A DNA stretch of 64,000 bases from an uncultured Alistipes sp. (GTDB lineage Bacteria; Bacteroidota; Bacteroidia; Bacteroidales; Rikenellaceae): NCBI GenBank assembly GCA_948736885.1, contig CAPXWY010000001.1, forward strand, positions 221,607-285,606, given 5' to 3'. Of the stretch, positions 1 through 9,254 are shown piece after piece. Position 1 is the first letter of the stretch, and the number at the start of each line of letters is the position of its first letter. The notes under the pieces were generated by a model. That model saw nothing but the letters and a program-made list of their open reading frames with translations, searched no databases and was not told where the DNA came from. The translations under genes were made by a program, and so were the position numbers.

Positions 1-2012
1 TATCGGGCGCCACGGAAAAGACCAACTACTATGTTTCGGGCGGCTACTACAACCAGGAAGGTACGGCCATCGGCTCGGGATTCGAGCGCTACTCGATACG
101 TGCGAACGTAGAACAGCGCGCGGCGAAGTGGCTGAAAATCGGCACCAACACGGCACTGAACTACCAGGAAATACAACGTGCCGACGACGGGGTGATGACC
201 TTGGTGACGCCGATTTCGGCGGCGCAGTTCATGATGCCCTACTGGAACCCCTACCGCAAAGACGGCTCGGTGGCCTCCATCGAAGACGGCAGCTGGAAAG
301 GCCAGGGCCAGAACCCGCTGGAATGGACGGCGAACAACCCGCTGACATTCAAGAAATACAAAATATTCTCGTCGCTCTTTGCCGAAGCGACCATCATCGA
401 AGGACTGACCGTCCGCTCGCAATTCGGCATCGACTACTCCCACACGACGGGATTCGGCGTATCGTACCCCGAATACTCGCCCAATCTGAACGACGGCACG
501 GCGCAGCGCAGCTCGACCGACGGACTGAACCTCCAAATCACCAACACGATCAACTACGCACTGAAGTTGAACGACAAACACTCGTTCAACTTCCTGCTGG
601 GACACGAGGGAATCAACTACCACTACGAAGATTTCTCGCTGATAGCCAAAGGCCAGACGAACAACAAACTGACCAACATCAGCAACGCGACGCGAGTGAC
701 GAGCTGGAACGACATGACGGACGACGACTACGGCTACCTGTCGTTCTTCGCCCGTGCGGAATACAACTATGACAACCGCTACATGGTCGAACTGGCGGCC
801 CGTACCGACGCCTCGTCGCGCTTCGGCAAGGACAACCGCTGGGGCCGCTTCTGGTCGGTGGGCTTCATGTGGAACATGCGCAACGAACGCTTCATGGACA
901 ACGTGGGCCACTGGCTGACGAACGCCCAAATCCAATTCTCGACCGGAACCTCGGGCAACTCGGCCATACCCAACTACGAACATCTGGCCCTTATCGGCGG
1001 CGGTGCGAACTACGCGGGCAATGCGGGCGTAGCGCCCATCCAACAAAGCACCGACGGACTGAAGTGGGAAAAACCCTGGACGACGAACCTGGGTCTGCAC
1101 TTCGGATTCTGGAACCGCCTGGAAGTAGACCTCGAACTCTACAACAAGAAGACCACGGACATGCTGATGGAAGTACCCCAGTCGTACTCGGACAACGGCT
1201 ACGGATTCCGCTGGGACAACGTAGGCGGCATGGTGAACCGAGGTGTGGAACTTACCCTCTCGGGAACGCTGATTGCCCACAAGGACTTCCTGTGGACGGC
1301 CAACGCGACGGTCTCTTACACGAAGAACAAAATCACGGAACTCTACAACGGAGTACGGGAATACGAACTCGCCAACACGAGCAAGAAACTGGTGGTGGGC
1401 CACGACGTAGGCGAATTCTACATCAACCGCTTTGCGGGTGTGAACCCTGCGAACGGCGACGCCCTGTGGTACACGAAAGACGGCGCGCTGACGACCGAAC
1501 TGCGCGACGAAGACAAGGTGATGATCGGCAAGAGCATGTATGCCCCGTGGGAAGGCGGCTTCGGCACGTCGCTCTCGTGGAAAGGGCTCTCGCTGACGGC
1601 CCAGTTCAGCTGGGTGGCCGACCGCTGGATGATCAACAACGACCGCTACTTCAACGAATCGAACGGCCGCTTTGCGTCGAACAACCAGTCGCGCCGCCTG
1701 CTGGAACGCTGGAAAAAACCGGGCGACGTGACCGACATCCCGCGCCACGGAGTATACACCGAATTCGACTCGCGCCTGCTGGAAGATGCGTCGTTCCTGC
1801 GACTGAAGAACCTGATGCTGAGCTACTCGCTGCCGAAGAACCTGCTGCAGAAGACGCGCGTACTGAACGGAGTGAGAATCTATGCGCAGGCGCAGAACCT
1901 TTTCACCTTCACGAAATTCTCGGGTCTGGACCCCGAAAGCCCGTCGAACATCTACATCGCCCAATACCCTGCGGCGCGCCAGTTCACGTTCGGGCTCGAC
2001 CTAACTTTCTAA
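1..2012 (+). CDS. SusC/RagA-type TonB-linked outer membrane transporter, C-terminal part (5' end outside window)
   Basis: The frame is open from the left edge (first full codon at position 3) to the TAA at 2010-2012, giving 669 residues of a protein that in this family is about 1000-1100 long. The plug, TonB box and carboxypeptidase-like domain therefore lie outside. What is visible is barrel: alternating polar and aromatic strands rich in Tyr/Asn/Trp, and a C-terminal QFTFGLDLTF ending in Phe, as expected for the beta-signal read by BAM. It is followed after 18 bases by a SusD gene, the usual pairing: SusC forms the energised pore and SusD the lid. The substrate cannot be read from the sequence; neighbouring genes (protease, LRR proteins) hint at peptides rather than glycans. 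Family call is firm; substrate is open. Confidence 0.95.
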   Translation, partial: SGATEKTNYYVSGGYYNQEGTAIGSGFERYSIRANVEQRAAKWLKIGTNTALNYQEIQRADDGVMTLVTPISAAQFMMPYWNPYRKDGSVASIEDGSWKGQGQNPLEWTANNPLTFKKYKIFSSLFAEATIIEGLTVRSQFGIDYSHTTGFGVSYPEYSPNLNDGTAQRSSTDGLNLQITNTINYALKLNDKHSFNFLLGHEGINYHYEDFSLIAKGQTNNKLTNISNATRVTSWNDMTDDDYGYLSFFARAEYNYDNRYMVELAARTDASSRFGKDNRWGRFWSVGFMWNMRNERFMDNVGHWLTNAQIQFSTGTSGNSAIPNYEHLALIGGGANYAGNAGVAPIQQSTDGLKWEKPWTTNLGLHFGFWNRLEVDLELYNKKTTDMLMEVPQSYSDNGYGFRWDNVGGMVNRGVELTLSGTLIAHKDFLWTANATVSYTKNKITELYNGVREYELANTSKKLVVGHDVGEFYINRFAGVNPANGDALWYTKDGALTTELRDEDKVMIGKSMYAPWEGGFGTSLSWKGLSLTAQFSWVADRWMINNDRYFNESNGRFASNNQSRRLLERWKKPGDVTDIPRHGVYTEFDSRLLEDASFLRLKNLMLSYSLPKNLLQKTRVLNGVRIYAQAQNLFTFTKFSGLDPESPSNIYIAQYPAARQFTFGLDLTF

Positions 2013-2030
2013 ACAGCGGACCACAAGATA

Positions 2031-3566
2031 ATGAAAAGAATAGAACACCATATCAAAATCTGCTTCGCGGCGTTCGCTCTGCTGATGGGTGCGGTCTCCT
2101 GCCTGGACAAGTTTCCGGGGCAGTCGATACCCGAAAACGGCGGGATGCAGAACTACAACGATGCCGAACAGCACGTGGTCGGCATCTACTCCAGTCTGAA
2201 GAGCGCGGCCCTCTACACGGGCTATCTGACGCTGCTGCCGGACATCCAGAGCGACCTGGTATATGCGGTGGAGGGCAACAGCAACATCTACGGCAACCAC
2301 TACCTGTGGACCGTGCGCTCGACCAACTCCGAAATCGAAGCGGTCTACGGCTCGCTCTACACGACCATCGGCGACTGCAACTTCTATCTGGACCGCATCG
2401 ACGCGGTGAAAGCCAAGGAAACCGACGACGAGAAACTCGACGAACTGGACATCTACACGGGCGAAGTGTACGCCATCCGTGCGCTCTGCTACTCGGAACT
2501 GCTGAAATGCTTCTGCAAAGCCTACGACCCGGCGACGGCCGAAAATGAACTGGGAGTGGTACTCCGCACGAAATACTTCGAGAAAGAACCCGTGCGCCGT
2601 GCATCGCTCTACGATTCGTATGCGCTTGTGCTGGAAGACCTGGCGAAAGCCGAAGCCCTGCTCTCCGATGAAGAAAAGAACAACGAAGCCAACTCGATCT
2701 ACTTCACCCTTGCGGCGGCCCAAGCGCTCCATGCGCGTGTAGCCCTCTACATGCAGGACTGGGAGACGGCCATCGAATACTCGTCGAAACTTATCGACGA
2801 ACACAACTTCACGCTGGCCAATGCGAAAACCGCCATCACGTCGGACGGCTTGACACAGTTCGACTACATGTGGTTCTACGACAAAAGCCCCGAAGTGATT
2901 TTCCGCATAGATCTTCTCGTAACCGACAAGACGGGCGACCTGGGTGCAGCGTTTCTGAACTTCACCCGCGACTACCGCTACTTCTACCCGGACTTCGCTC
3001 CGGCGCAATGGGTACTCAGCGCCTACGGCCAAAACGACCTGCGCTATGCGAGCTACTTTGCCGACAAGAGCAACGGCATTGTCATCGGCTATGGCAACGG
3101 CATGGATTCGCCGGTGCTGGTGAAGTACTACGGCAACCGGACATTCGTCCAAAGCAACATATTCCACCGCTGCATGCCCAAACCCTTCCGGCTGGCGGAA
3201 CAATATCTGATTCGTGCGGAAGCCTACTGCAATCTGCCGACGCCCAACTACTCGGCGGCGAGCAAGGACCTGACGACTCTGAGCCAGAGCCGCCACCAGA
3301 CAGGCGGCACGCTGAACGTCACGCAGGCCAACTGGAAAGAACAAATCTCCAACGAACGAGTGCGCGAACTCTACATGGAGGGATTCCGCCTGCACGACCT
3401 CAAACGCTGGAAGATGGGCTTCGAGCGCAAGAAACAGAGCTACGCGATGGAAGAAGGAAGCACGCTGAAAATCGAGGGCGACGACCCGCGCATGGTCTGG
3501 CCGATTCCGCAGCACGAACTGGACGCCCCGGGCTCGGAAATCCTGCCCAACGAAAGCAACAAATAA
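2031..3566 (+). CDS. SusD/RagB-family surface lipoprotein
   Basis: A 511-residue protein with a lipoprotein signal peptide (lipobox GAVSC, Cys24), so it is exported and probably flipped to the cell surface. The body is helical and TPR-like as in SusD. The C-terminal part carries the family hallmark around residues 441-460 (NERVRELYMEGFRLHDLKRW) and ends with the typical WPIPQHELDA...NESNK stretch. SusD binds the ligand outside the cell and hands it to the SusC channel encoded directly upstream. It lies 18 bases after susC and 13 bases before the DUF4843 gene, so a single operon is likely. The length matches the family. Ligand unknown. Confidence 0.95.
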   Translation: MKRIEHHIKICFAAFALLMGAVSCLDKFPGQSIPENGGMQNYNDAEQHVVGIYSSLKSAALYTGYLTLLPDIQSDLVYAVEGNSNIYGNHYLWTVRSTNSEIEAVYGSLYTTIGDCNFYLDRIDAVKAKETDDEKLDELDIYTGEVYAIRALCYSELLKCFCKAYDPATAENELGVVLRTKYFEKEPVRRASLYDSYALVLEDLAKAEALLSDEEKNNEANSIYFTLAAAQALHARVALYMQDWETAIEYSSKLIDEHNFTLANAKTAITSDGLTQFDYMWFYDKSPEVIFRIDLLVTDKTGDLGAAFLNFTRDYRYFYPDFAPAQWVLSAYGQNDLRYASYFADKSNGIVIGYGNGMDSPVLVKYYGNRTFVQSNIFHRCMPKPFRLAEQYLIRAEAYCNLPTPNYSAASKDLTTLSQSRHQTGGTLNVTQANWKEQISNERVRELYMEGFRLHDLKRWKMGFERKKQSYAMEEGSTLKIEGDDPRMVWPIPQHELDAPGSEILPNESNK

Positions 3567-3579
3567 AAGAAGACGAAAC

Positions 3580-4494
3580 ATGAAACGAATCATAACGGTC
3601 ATATCGGCTGCCACGCTCCTTGCTGCACTCGTACCGGGCTGCAACCAGGAACGCACGACCTACTCCGACGCCGAATATGTGATGTTCGCCGACACGATGT
3701 CGCTGCACATGATACCCGACGATGCGGAACACTACTTTGCGGTGCAAGTAGCCTCGACGAAGTCGTGCGACTACGACCGCACGTTCGGCGTAGAGGTAAT
3801 CGACAAGGGAAGCAAAGCCATCGAAGGACTACACTACCGACTGAAGAGCAACACGATAACCATACCGGCGGGCAAGCTGGCGACGGAAATCCTGGTCCAC
3901 GGCAACTATGCGGCGCTGGAAATCGCCGACACGGTGAACTTCAACCTGCGCCTGGTGATGCCGGAACAACTGGAATGGGAATTCTACGGCAACGGCACGA
4001 ACGTGAAGATGGTCAAGAGCTGCCCCTTTGCATTGGAAAACTACACGGGCTGGTGTGTGGTCACCTCGATGTTCCTGCAAGACTACCCGGGAGTGGACAA
4101 CAAGAGCACACAGCGACTGATCCGCACGGAAAAACACCCGACGGAAGAAAACCTTGTCATTCTGCATGACTGGCTGTTCAACGGCTACGACGTGACTCTG
4201 CGCTTCGACCCCACGGACCCTGCCGAACCGAAAGTGTCGATGGATTCGGACCAGGTGATCTCCGACGAAGCATCGGTATTCGGAATCATCCGCGGCGACA
4301 ACAAAATCCTGACGGAAAGCGCCCAGAACTATGTATCGTACTACAGCGCGTGCGAAAACTTCGCAGCGCTCTGGTCCCACATGTATGTGGAGAACCTGGG
4401 CACGCCTGTGGGCTCGGTAGGCAACTTCTACACGATACTGGAATGGGTCAGCGACGAAGAAGCGGACCGTCTGCAACGAGAAGAAGGCATGTAA
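3580..4494 (+). CDS. DUF4843-like lipoprotein of the SusCD locus
   Basis: 304 residues with a lipobox ending at Cys21 (LVPGC). After the signal comes YVMFADTMSL and beta-rich segments with a KSCDYDRTFGVEV-like strand, the layout I associate with DUF4843 proteins, which are nearly always third genes of SusC/SusD operons. No enzyme motif is visible. It is probably a surface-exposed accessory binding protein working with the upstream SusCD pair; that role is inferred from position. Start ATG at 3580 is 13 bases after the susD stop. Family assignment is from memory of the pattern and was not searched. Confidence 0.75.
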   Translation: MKRIITVISAATLLAALVPGCNQERTTYSDAEYVMFADTMSLHMIPDDAEHYFAVQVASTKSCDYDRTFGVEVIDKGSKAIEGLHYRLKSNTITIPAGKLATEILVHGNYAALEIADTVNFNLRLVMPEQLEWEFYGNGTNVKMVKSCPFALENYTGWCVVTSMFLQDYPGVDNKSTQRLIRTEKHPTEENLVILHDWLFNGYDVTLRFDPTDPAEPKVSMDSDQVISDEASVFGIIRGDNKILTESAQNYVSYYSACENFAALWSHMYVENLGTPVGSVGNFYTILEWVSDEEADRLQREEGM

Positions 4495-4554
4495 TACGGG
4501 AAACGGCGAAAAGCGTTCTCTTTAATTATAGCGTTTAACGAAAAGTCAAAAATC

Positions 4555-6492
4555 ATGAAAAAGAACTTTTTGCATTGGGCGATGCTTCTGACCGCAGGTC
4601 TGAGCCTTGCACTGGTGTCCTGCTCGGAGACGGGTGAAGACGGCCCCGCAGGAACCCCCGTATTCCCCGAAGCCATAGAAACCGCGATCATACCCGGCGA
4701 AAGCCATACCCTCGCATTCGAGGCCAACATGAAATGGGAAGTCTCGATTCCGGAAAACGCCTCCCAGTCGTTCTACATTGCGGACGGCGAACACAAGGTG
4801 CTGACGCAATACGGCGAAGCCGGAAAGGCGGAAGTGACTATCGGAACCTATGAAATAGAGAACTTCGACGACGCACCCAAGTGCGAAGTGACGCTGACCA
4901 TGGGCGGCCAGTCGAAAGTAATTGCGACGCTGAGCATCGAACAACAAGAACGCGCCCTGACGCTCTACACGAGCAAGATGAAAGACGGCAGTTTTGTTTA
5001 TGCTTCGGAAGGAGAACTGGGCTACATATACAATGAAACCCCGGCTCAGACCATCGAACTGGCATGGCCGTCGGGGCTCTCGGGCTACATGTACCCGATT
5101 CTGGTGGAAGCCAACTTCGCATGGCGCCTGGCCGAGAAATCGGAATGGCTGTCCGAAGCCGACTACAAAGGCGAAGCGGGCGAACAAGTGAAAATCCTGC
5201 TGAAAGCCGACCCGACGAAATACCCGCTGGACGGTGACCAGGAAGGCAAATTCGTATTGTGCGCCCGCAACAACCCGGACCTGAAATACGCCTACACGGT
5301 CAAGATACCCGCCTGCCGCAACCACTACGAAATGACGGGATTCGTGGCCGAAAGCCGCTTCAACGCCAAAGGACAATTCTTCAATAGCGGCAATTCGTCT
5401 TGGGTTGACCAAGGGATGCACGGCTACATTGTGAGCATAGACGAACCCAAGGTTTTCAAGTTCGCAGAAGTGGCGGGAACGCTGAGCGCAGCCGCATCCC
5501 AAACCGGGTGGATCAAAGTCGAAGCCACGGAAACCGAATCGGATAGCAACAATGTACTCAAAGAACGCCGCTATTCGATTTCGGTAACAGAAAACGCAGG
5601 TGAAGCCCGCAAAGGTGTAGTTGTGGCTCTGCTTGCCTCGGTCGCAATCAACGACCCCGCCGAACTGCTGGCAGGGAACGAAATCAAGGAAGAATACAAA
5701 AAATATATTGTTACGACACTAAGCCAGGCATCCGACGTTGCCGGAGAATTTGTAGAATTCTATGAACCGTCCATGGCTGACTACACACTTACCCAAATGC
5801 CGAAAGGCACATTCCCCTACGAAGACAAGTGGGCTGCCGTACCTGCAATCTACAACCTCACCTACACGACGGAGCGGGACGGAGATATGGCCGAACTGAA
5901 ATTCAACACGGCATACGATTCCTACGAAGTCTACGGAGAGAAGGGCCCCTATGCCGAATCGCAACTGACGCCGCGCTGGGTCGATCTGGCCAACGGCTAT
6001 AATGAAAACGGCAAACTGATCAAGATTGCCGGCTCTTACAAAGACGGTTCGTTCGTCTGGACCTATGAAAAACCCGTCAACCCGACGGCCTACTTCGTAT
6101 TCAAGAACGGAACTGAAATCGTTGGCATCATCGAATTCAAGTTCGAGGAAAAGAAACAAGGAGGGGAAAATGAAATCACCTTGGTAGAGGAGACCCCGGG
6201 CGCAACGCTTGCCCAACTTGTGGCGGGCGATGAAGACTACAACAACGACTTCGGCGGAATGGGCCTGCCGCAGTACAAACTGACGCTCACGGGCTCTGCG
6301 ATAATGGTGAACCTCAATCTGCCGGAATACGATGAGACATATATCGAAAACGATGATCTGATCGCCCTGTATCGGATGGGAGACCACTCCATGCTGATGT
6401 ACAATTCCGAAACTGCCGGGAAAACCCAAGTCATCCTTAAACTGAACTCCATGCAGGTTGCCTATCTGGTAGTCGAATACAAACCGGAATAA
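4555..6492 (+). CDS. Large SusCD-locus lipoprotein, function unknown (possibly DUF5003-like)
   Basis: 645 residues with a lipobox LALVSC at Cys23. The N-terminal region (about 40-125) looks like an Ig-like or BACON-like beta sandwich (MKWEVSIPENASQSF..., then a strand ending in ATLSIEQQ). The remainder is beta-rich without a recognisable catalytic motif. Such large lipoproteins in SusCD operons often bind the substrate at the cell surface (SusE/F-like role), which is an inference here. The gene is separated by 60 bases from the DUF4843 gene and is followed by a strong hairpin with a short T tract at 6508-6536, so part of the transcription may end here. The similarity to DUF5003 is a weak recollection. 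Confidence 0.6.
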   Translation: MKKNFLHWAMLLTAGLSLALVSCSETGEDGPAGTPVFPEAIETAIIPGESHTLAFEANMKWEVSIPENASQSFYIADGEHKVLTQYGEAGKAEVTIGTYEIENFDDAPKCEVTLTMGGQSKVIATLSIEQQERALTLYTSKMKDGSFVYASEGELGYIYNETPAQTIELAWPSGLSGYMYPILVEANFAWRLAEKSEWLSEADYKGEAGEQVKILLKADPTKYPLDGDQEGKFVLCARNNPDLKYAYTVKIPACRNHYEMTGFVAESRFNAKGQFFNSGNSSWVDQGMHGYIVSIDEPKVFKFAEVAGTLSAAASQTGWIKVEATETESDSNNVLKERRYSISVTENAGEARKGVVVALLASVAINDPAELLAGNEIKEEYKKYIVTTLSQASDVAGEFVEFYEPSMADYTLTQMPKGTFPYEDKWAAVPAIYNLTYTTERDGDMAELKFNTAYDSYEVYGEKGPYAESQLTPRWVDLANGYNENGKLIKIAGSYKDGSFVWTYEKPVNPTAYFVFKNGTEIVGIIEFKFEEKKQGGENEITLVEETPGATLAQLVAGDEDYNNDFGGMGLPQYKLTLTGSAIMVNLNLPEYDETYIENDDLIALYRMGDHSMLMYNSETAGKTQVILKLNSMQVAYLVVEYKPE

Positions 6493-6507
6493 CCGACCTG
6501 CGAAACG

Positions 6508-6536
6508 AAGGCCCCGTCCCACGGGGCGGGGCCTTT
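6508..6536 (+). terminator. Intrinsic terminator after the large lipoprotein gene
   Basis: A 9-bp GC-rich stem AAGGCCCCG (6508-6516) pairs with CGGGGCCTT (6527-6535) across a 10-base loop and runs into a short TTT. It sits 16 bases after the stop at 6492 and before the LRR lipoprotein gene. The T tract is short, so read-through into the following genes is likely; it may set the ratio between the SusCD half and the LRR/protease half of the locus. Confidence 0.7.
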
Positions 6537-6585
6537 ATACCGAAAGAACGATAATTAACAGAGAACACAGCACAAGGTTTTGAAC

Positions 6586-9240
6586 ATGAAACTTTTCAAA
6601 CTCATCCTGCTTGCGACGGCGACGTGCATGGCGATGACCCTGCTGGGCGGATGCTCCGAAGACGGCACCGACAACCGGGAACTCGACTACGGCCATGTAC
6701 AGTTCAAACTCTACAAGGAGGTCTCCTACGAAAAAACGACGCTGGCGGGCCGTGCGGTACAAACGCAGCTGGACTACCTGTCGGACGCGACGAAAGTGAC
6801 GGTACGTCTGGACTACAACGGCACCATGCTTGCCCAGACCCTGACGCTGGATGCGGCGGACAAGGACGCGGCGGAATACGGCCTGCGAAGCACCAAACTC
6901 AAACTACTGACGGGAAACTACCGTGTAGTGGCGTTCTCGCTCTATGACAAGCACGACGAACTGCTCTACAACGGCCTGCCGCAACAGAACGAACTGACGG
7001 TGGCAGCGGGCGGACTGACGACCCACGACCTGACGGTGAACGTGACGCCGCGCGGCAAAGTACGCGTCACGCTGCTGAAAGACATGTCGGACTTTGTCCG
7101 GACCCGCGCCGGCAACGTAAACCGCCAATACACGTTCGACGAAATCAAACACACGGACCTGACGGTACAGAACACCGAAACGAACGACCTGACGACGTTC
7201 GAGAAACTGCCGATGGAATTTGCCATCCACTTCGACGAACAGAACGAAGCAAACGGCACGTTCGGCTACCAGACCTCGTCGAGCAAATGCGACTCGCTGC
7301 TGTCGCTGCCTGCGGGCGAATACCGCATAGTCTCGTATGTGACCTACGACAAGAACAAGACCGCCCTTGAGACGAACGCCCGGCCTGCCGCGGCGAACTT
7401 CACGGTGGAAGACAACGAAACGACCGAAATCAAAGCCAAAATCGCGCTCTACGAAAGCGACGAATATATCAAGGACTACTACGCACTGAAGGCCATTTGG
7501 GAAGCCCTCGACGGCCCGCGCTGGTCCTATGCGGGCGAAAGCTACAACCCGGGAGCCAACTGGGACTTCAACAAGGACCCCGACCTGTGGGGCGCCCAAC
7601 CGGGCGTGCAGCTCCACGACAACGGCCGCGTAGCGCGTCTGGACCTGAGCGGATTCGGATTCCGCGGCGACATGCCTGCGGCCATCGGCCAACTGACGGA
7701 AATGATCGAACTCTACTTAGGTACGCAGAACGACAAAAACTACTATGACCCGACGGAAGACCTGGCGACGAGCATGGCGAACCGTGCGCGCAACCGGATG
7801 GCCAACCACAAGGCATACTACGAAAAACACCACCCGGCGACGCAAATGTCGTGGCCCTGTGCCCTTGCCCTGCGCGAACACGACATCCACACGCCCTCGA
7901 CGGCACTCTATGACGAGGGCTACACGGAAAACCAGATATTCGACACCCAGGGCAACCAACTCAACATCCGCCCGGCGGCCAACCTCCACGGCAAAATCTG
8001 CAACGGTCTCAAATCGCTGCCCAAGGAGATCGGCAACCTGAAGAAACTGGAAATCCTCAACATAGCCAACAGCGAAATCAAGGAACTGCCGGCCGAAATG
8101 ATCCAGCTGGAGAGCTGCACCGACCTGGAACTCTACAACTGCCCGAAGATGGAACAATTCCCGCAAGTGCTGGCCGAAATGCCGAAACTTGTGTCGCTGA
8201 ACATCTCGGAAAACAAACAATGGAGCGAACACGACCCGGACGGACTGGCCGCGGGCCTGGAAGCGATAGGCAACGGAAAATCGCAGAACGTACTGCAACT
8301 CTTCTACTGCCGCAACAACAACGTGACGGCCATACCGGACTCGTTCCGCAATCTGAAGAAACTGGGCGCGCTGGACATGTGCGAAAACAAAATCAGCAAA
8401 CTGCCCGCGGGAGGTCTGGGAGAAGTGGCCCCGACGGAGATACGCCTGGACCACAATCTGATTGAAGAATTCCCGACGACGAACGGAAAATTCTGCCCGA
8501 TGGAAGACATGGAGACCTTCTCGGCGACCTACAACAAACTGAAGGTATTCCCCAACATCTTCTCCTCGAAAGGCAAGTATGTGATAAAGACCGTAGACTT
8601 CTCCTACAACGAAATCGAAAAACTGCCGGACGACTTCAACGGAATTCTGGTCAACACGCTGACGCTGGCGAACAACAAGATAAAGGTATTCCCCAAGGAA
8701 CTGCTGAGCGGAACGAACTCCTATGTGAGCTACATCATCCTGCGCGGAAACGGCATGACCGAGATACCGGAAGGCTCGTTCAAAGGCGAATTCGCGGCCT
8801 CGCTGGCCTCGCTGGACCTGACCTACAACCGACTGAAGGAACTGCCGAAGGACTTCACGGCCGAAGATCTGCCCTATCTGTACGGAGTGGACCTGTCGTA
8901 CAACGCCTTTGCGTCGTTCCCCTACAAACCGCTCAACTCATCGGGACTGACGGTATTCGCCGTACGCGGACAACGCGACGACAACGGAGCCCGCTGCCTG
9001 CGCGAATGGCCGACGGGAATCTACAAACACACGGGACTGCGAGGGCTGTTTCTGGGGTCGAACGACCTGCGCAAGGTAGACGACAAGATTTCGTATCTGA
9101 TCTACAACCTTGACATCAGCGACAACCCGAACATAGTATTCGATGCGTCGGACATCTGCATCTACTGGCGGAACGGAGCCTACATGCTTGTGTACGACAA
9201 GACGCAGAAGATCATCAACTGCGACGAAATGCTGCAATAA
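6586..9240 (+). CDS. Leucine-rich-repeat surface lipoprotein (DUF4458-like N-terminal part)
   Basis: 884 residues from ATG 6586; a TTG two codons earlier (6580) is less likely because MKLFKLILL is a normal lipoprotein start. Lipobox TLLGGC gives Cys23. The N-terminal third (about 25-290) is beta-rich with two similar Ig-like segments (each ending in a GNYRVVAFSLYD or GEYRIVSYVTYD strand), the pattern I associate with DUF4458. From about residue 340 to the end there are leucine-rich repeats (LPKEIGNLKKLEILNIANSE and many similar units with NxLxxLP). LRR faces usually bind proteins, so this is a candidate surface receptor for a protein ligand. It forms a set with the LRR lipoprotein and subtilase immediately downstream (14-base gap). 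Confidence 0.8.
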   Translation: MKLFKLILLATATCMAMTLLGGCSEDGTDNRELDYGHVQFKLYKEVSYEKTTLAGRAVQTQLDYLSDATKVTVRLDYNGTMLAQTLTLDAADKDAAEYGLRSTKLKLLTGNYRVVAFSLYDKHDELLYNGLPQQNELTVAAGGLTTHDLTVNVTPRGKVRVTLLKDMSDFVRTRAGNVNRQYTFDEIKHTDLTVQNTETNDLTTFEKLPMEFAIHFDEQNEANGTFGYQTSSSKCDSLLSLPAGEYRIVSYVTYDKNKTALETNARPAAANFTVEDNETTEIKAKIALYESDEYIKDYYALKAIWEALDGPRWSYAGESYNPGANWDFNKDPDLWGAQPGVQLHDNGRVARLDLSGFGFRGDMPAAIGQLTEMIELYLGTQNDKNYYDPTEDLATSMANRARNRMANHKAYYEKHHPATQMSWPCALALREHDIHTPSTALYDEGYTENQIFDTQGNQLNIRPAANLHGKICNGLKSLPKEIGNLKKLEILNIANSEIKELPAEMIQLESCTDLELYNCPKMEQFPQVLAEMPKLVSLNISENKQWSEHDPDGLAAGLEAIGNGKSQNVLQLFYCRNNNVTAIPDSFRNLKKLGALDMCENKISKLPAGGLGEVAPTEIRLDHNLIEEFPTTNGKFCPMEDMETFSATYNKLKVFPNIFSSKGKYVIKTVDFSYNEIEKLPDDFNGILVNTLTLANNKIKVFPKELLSGTNSYVSYIILRGNGMTEIPEGSFKGEFAASLASLDLTYNRLKELPKDFTAEDLPYLYGVDLSYNAFASFPYKPLNSSGLTVFAVRGQRDDNGARCLREWPTGIYKHTGLRGLFLGSNDLRKVDDKISYLIYNLDISDNPNIVFDASDICIYWRNGAYMLVYDKTQKIINCDEMLQ

Positions 9241-9254
9241 ACAGAGCGACGAAC

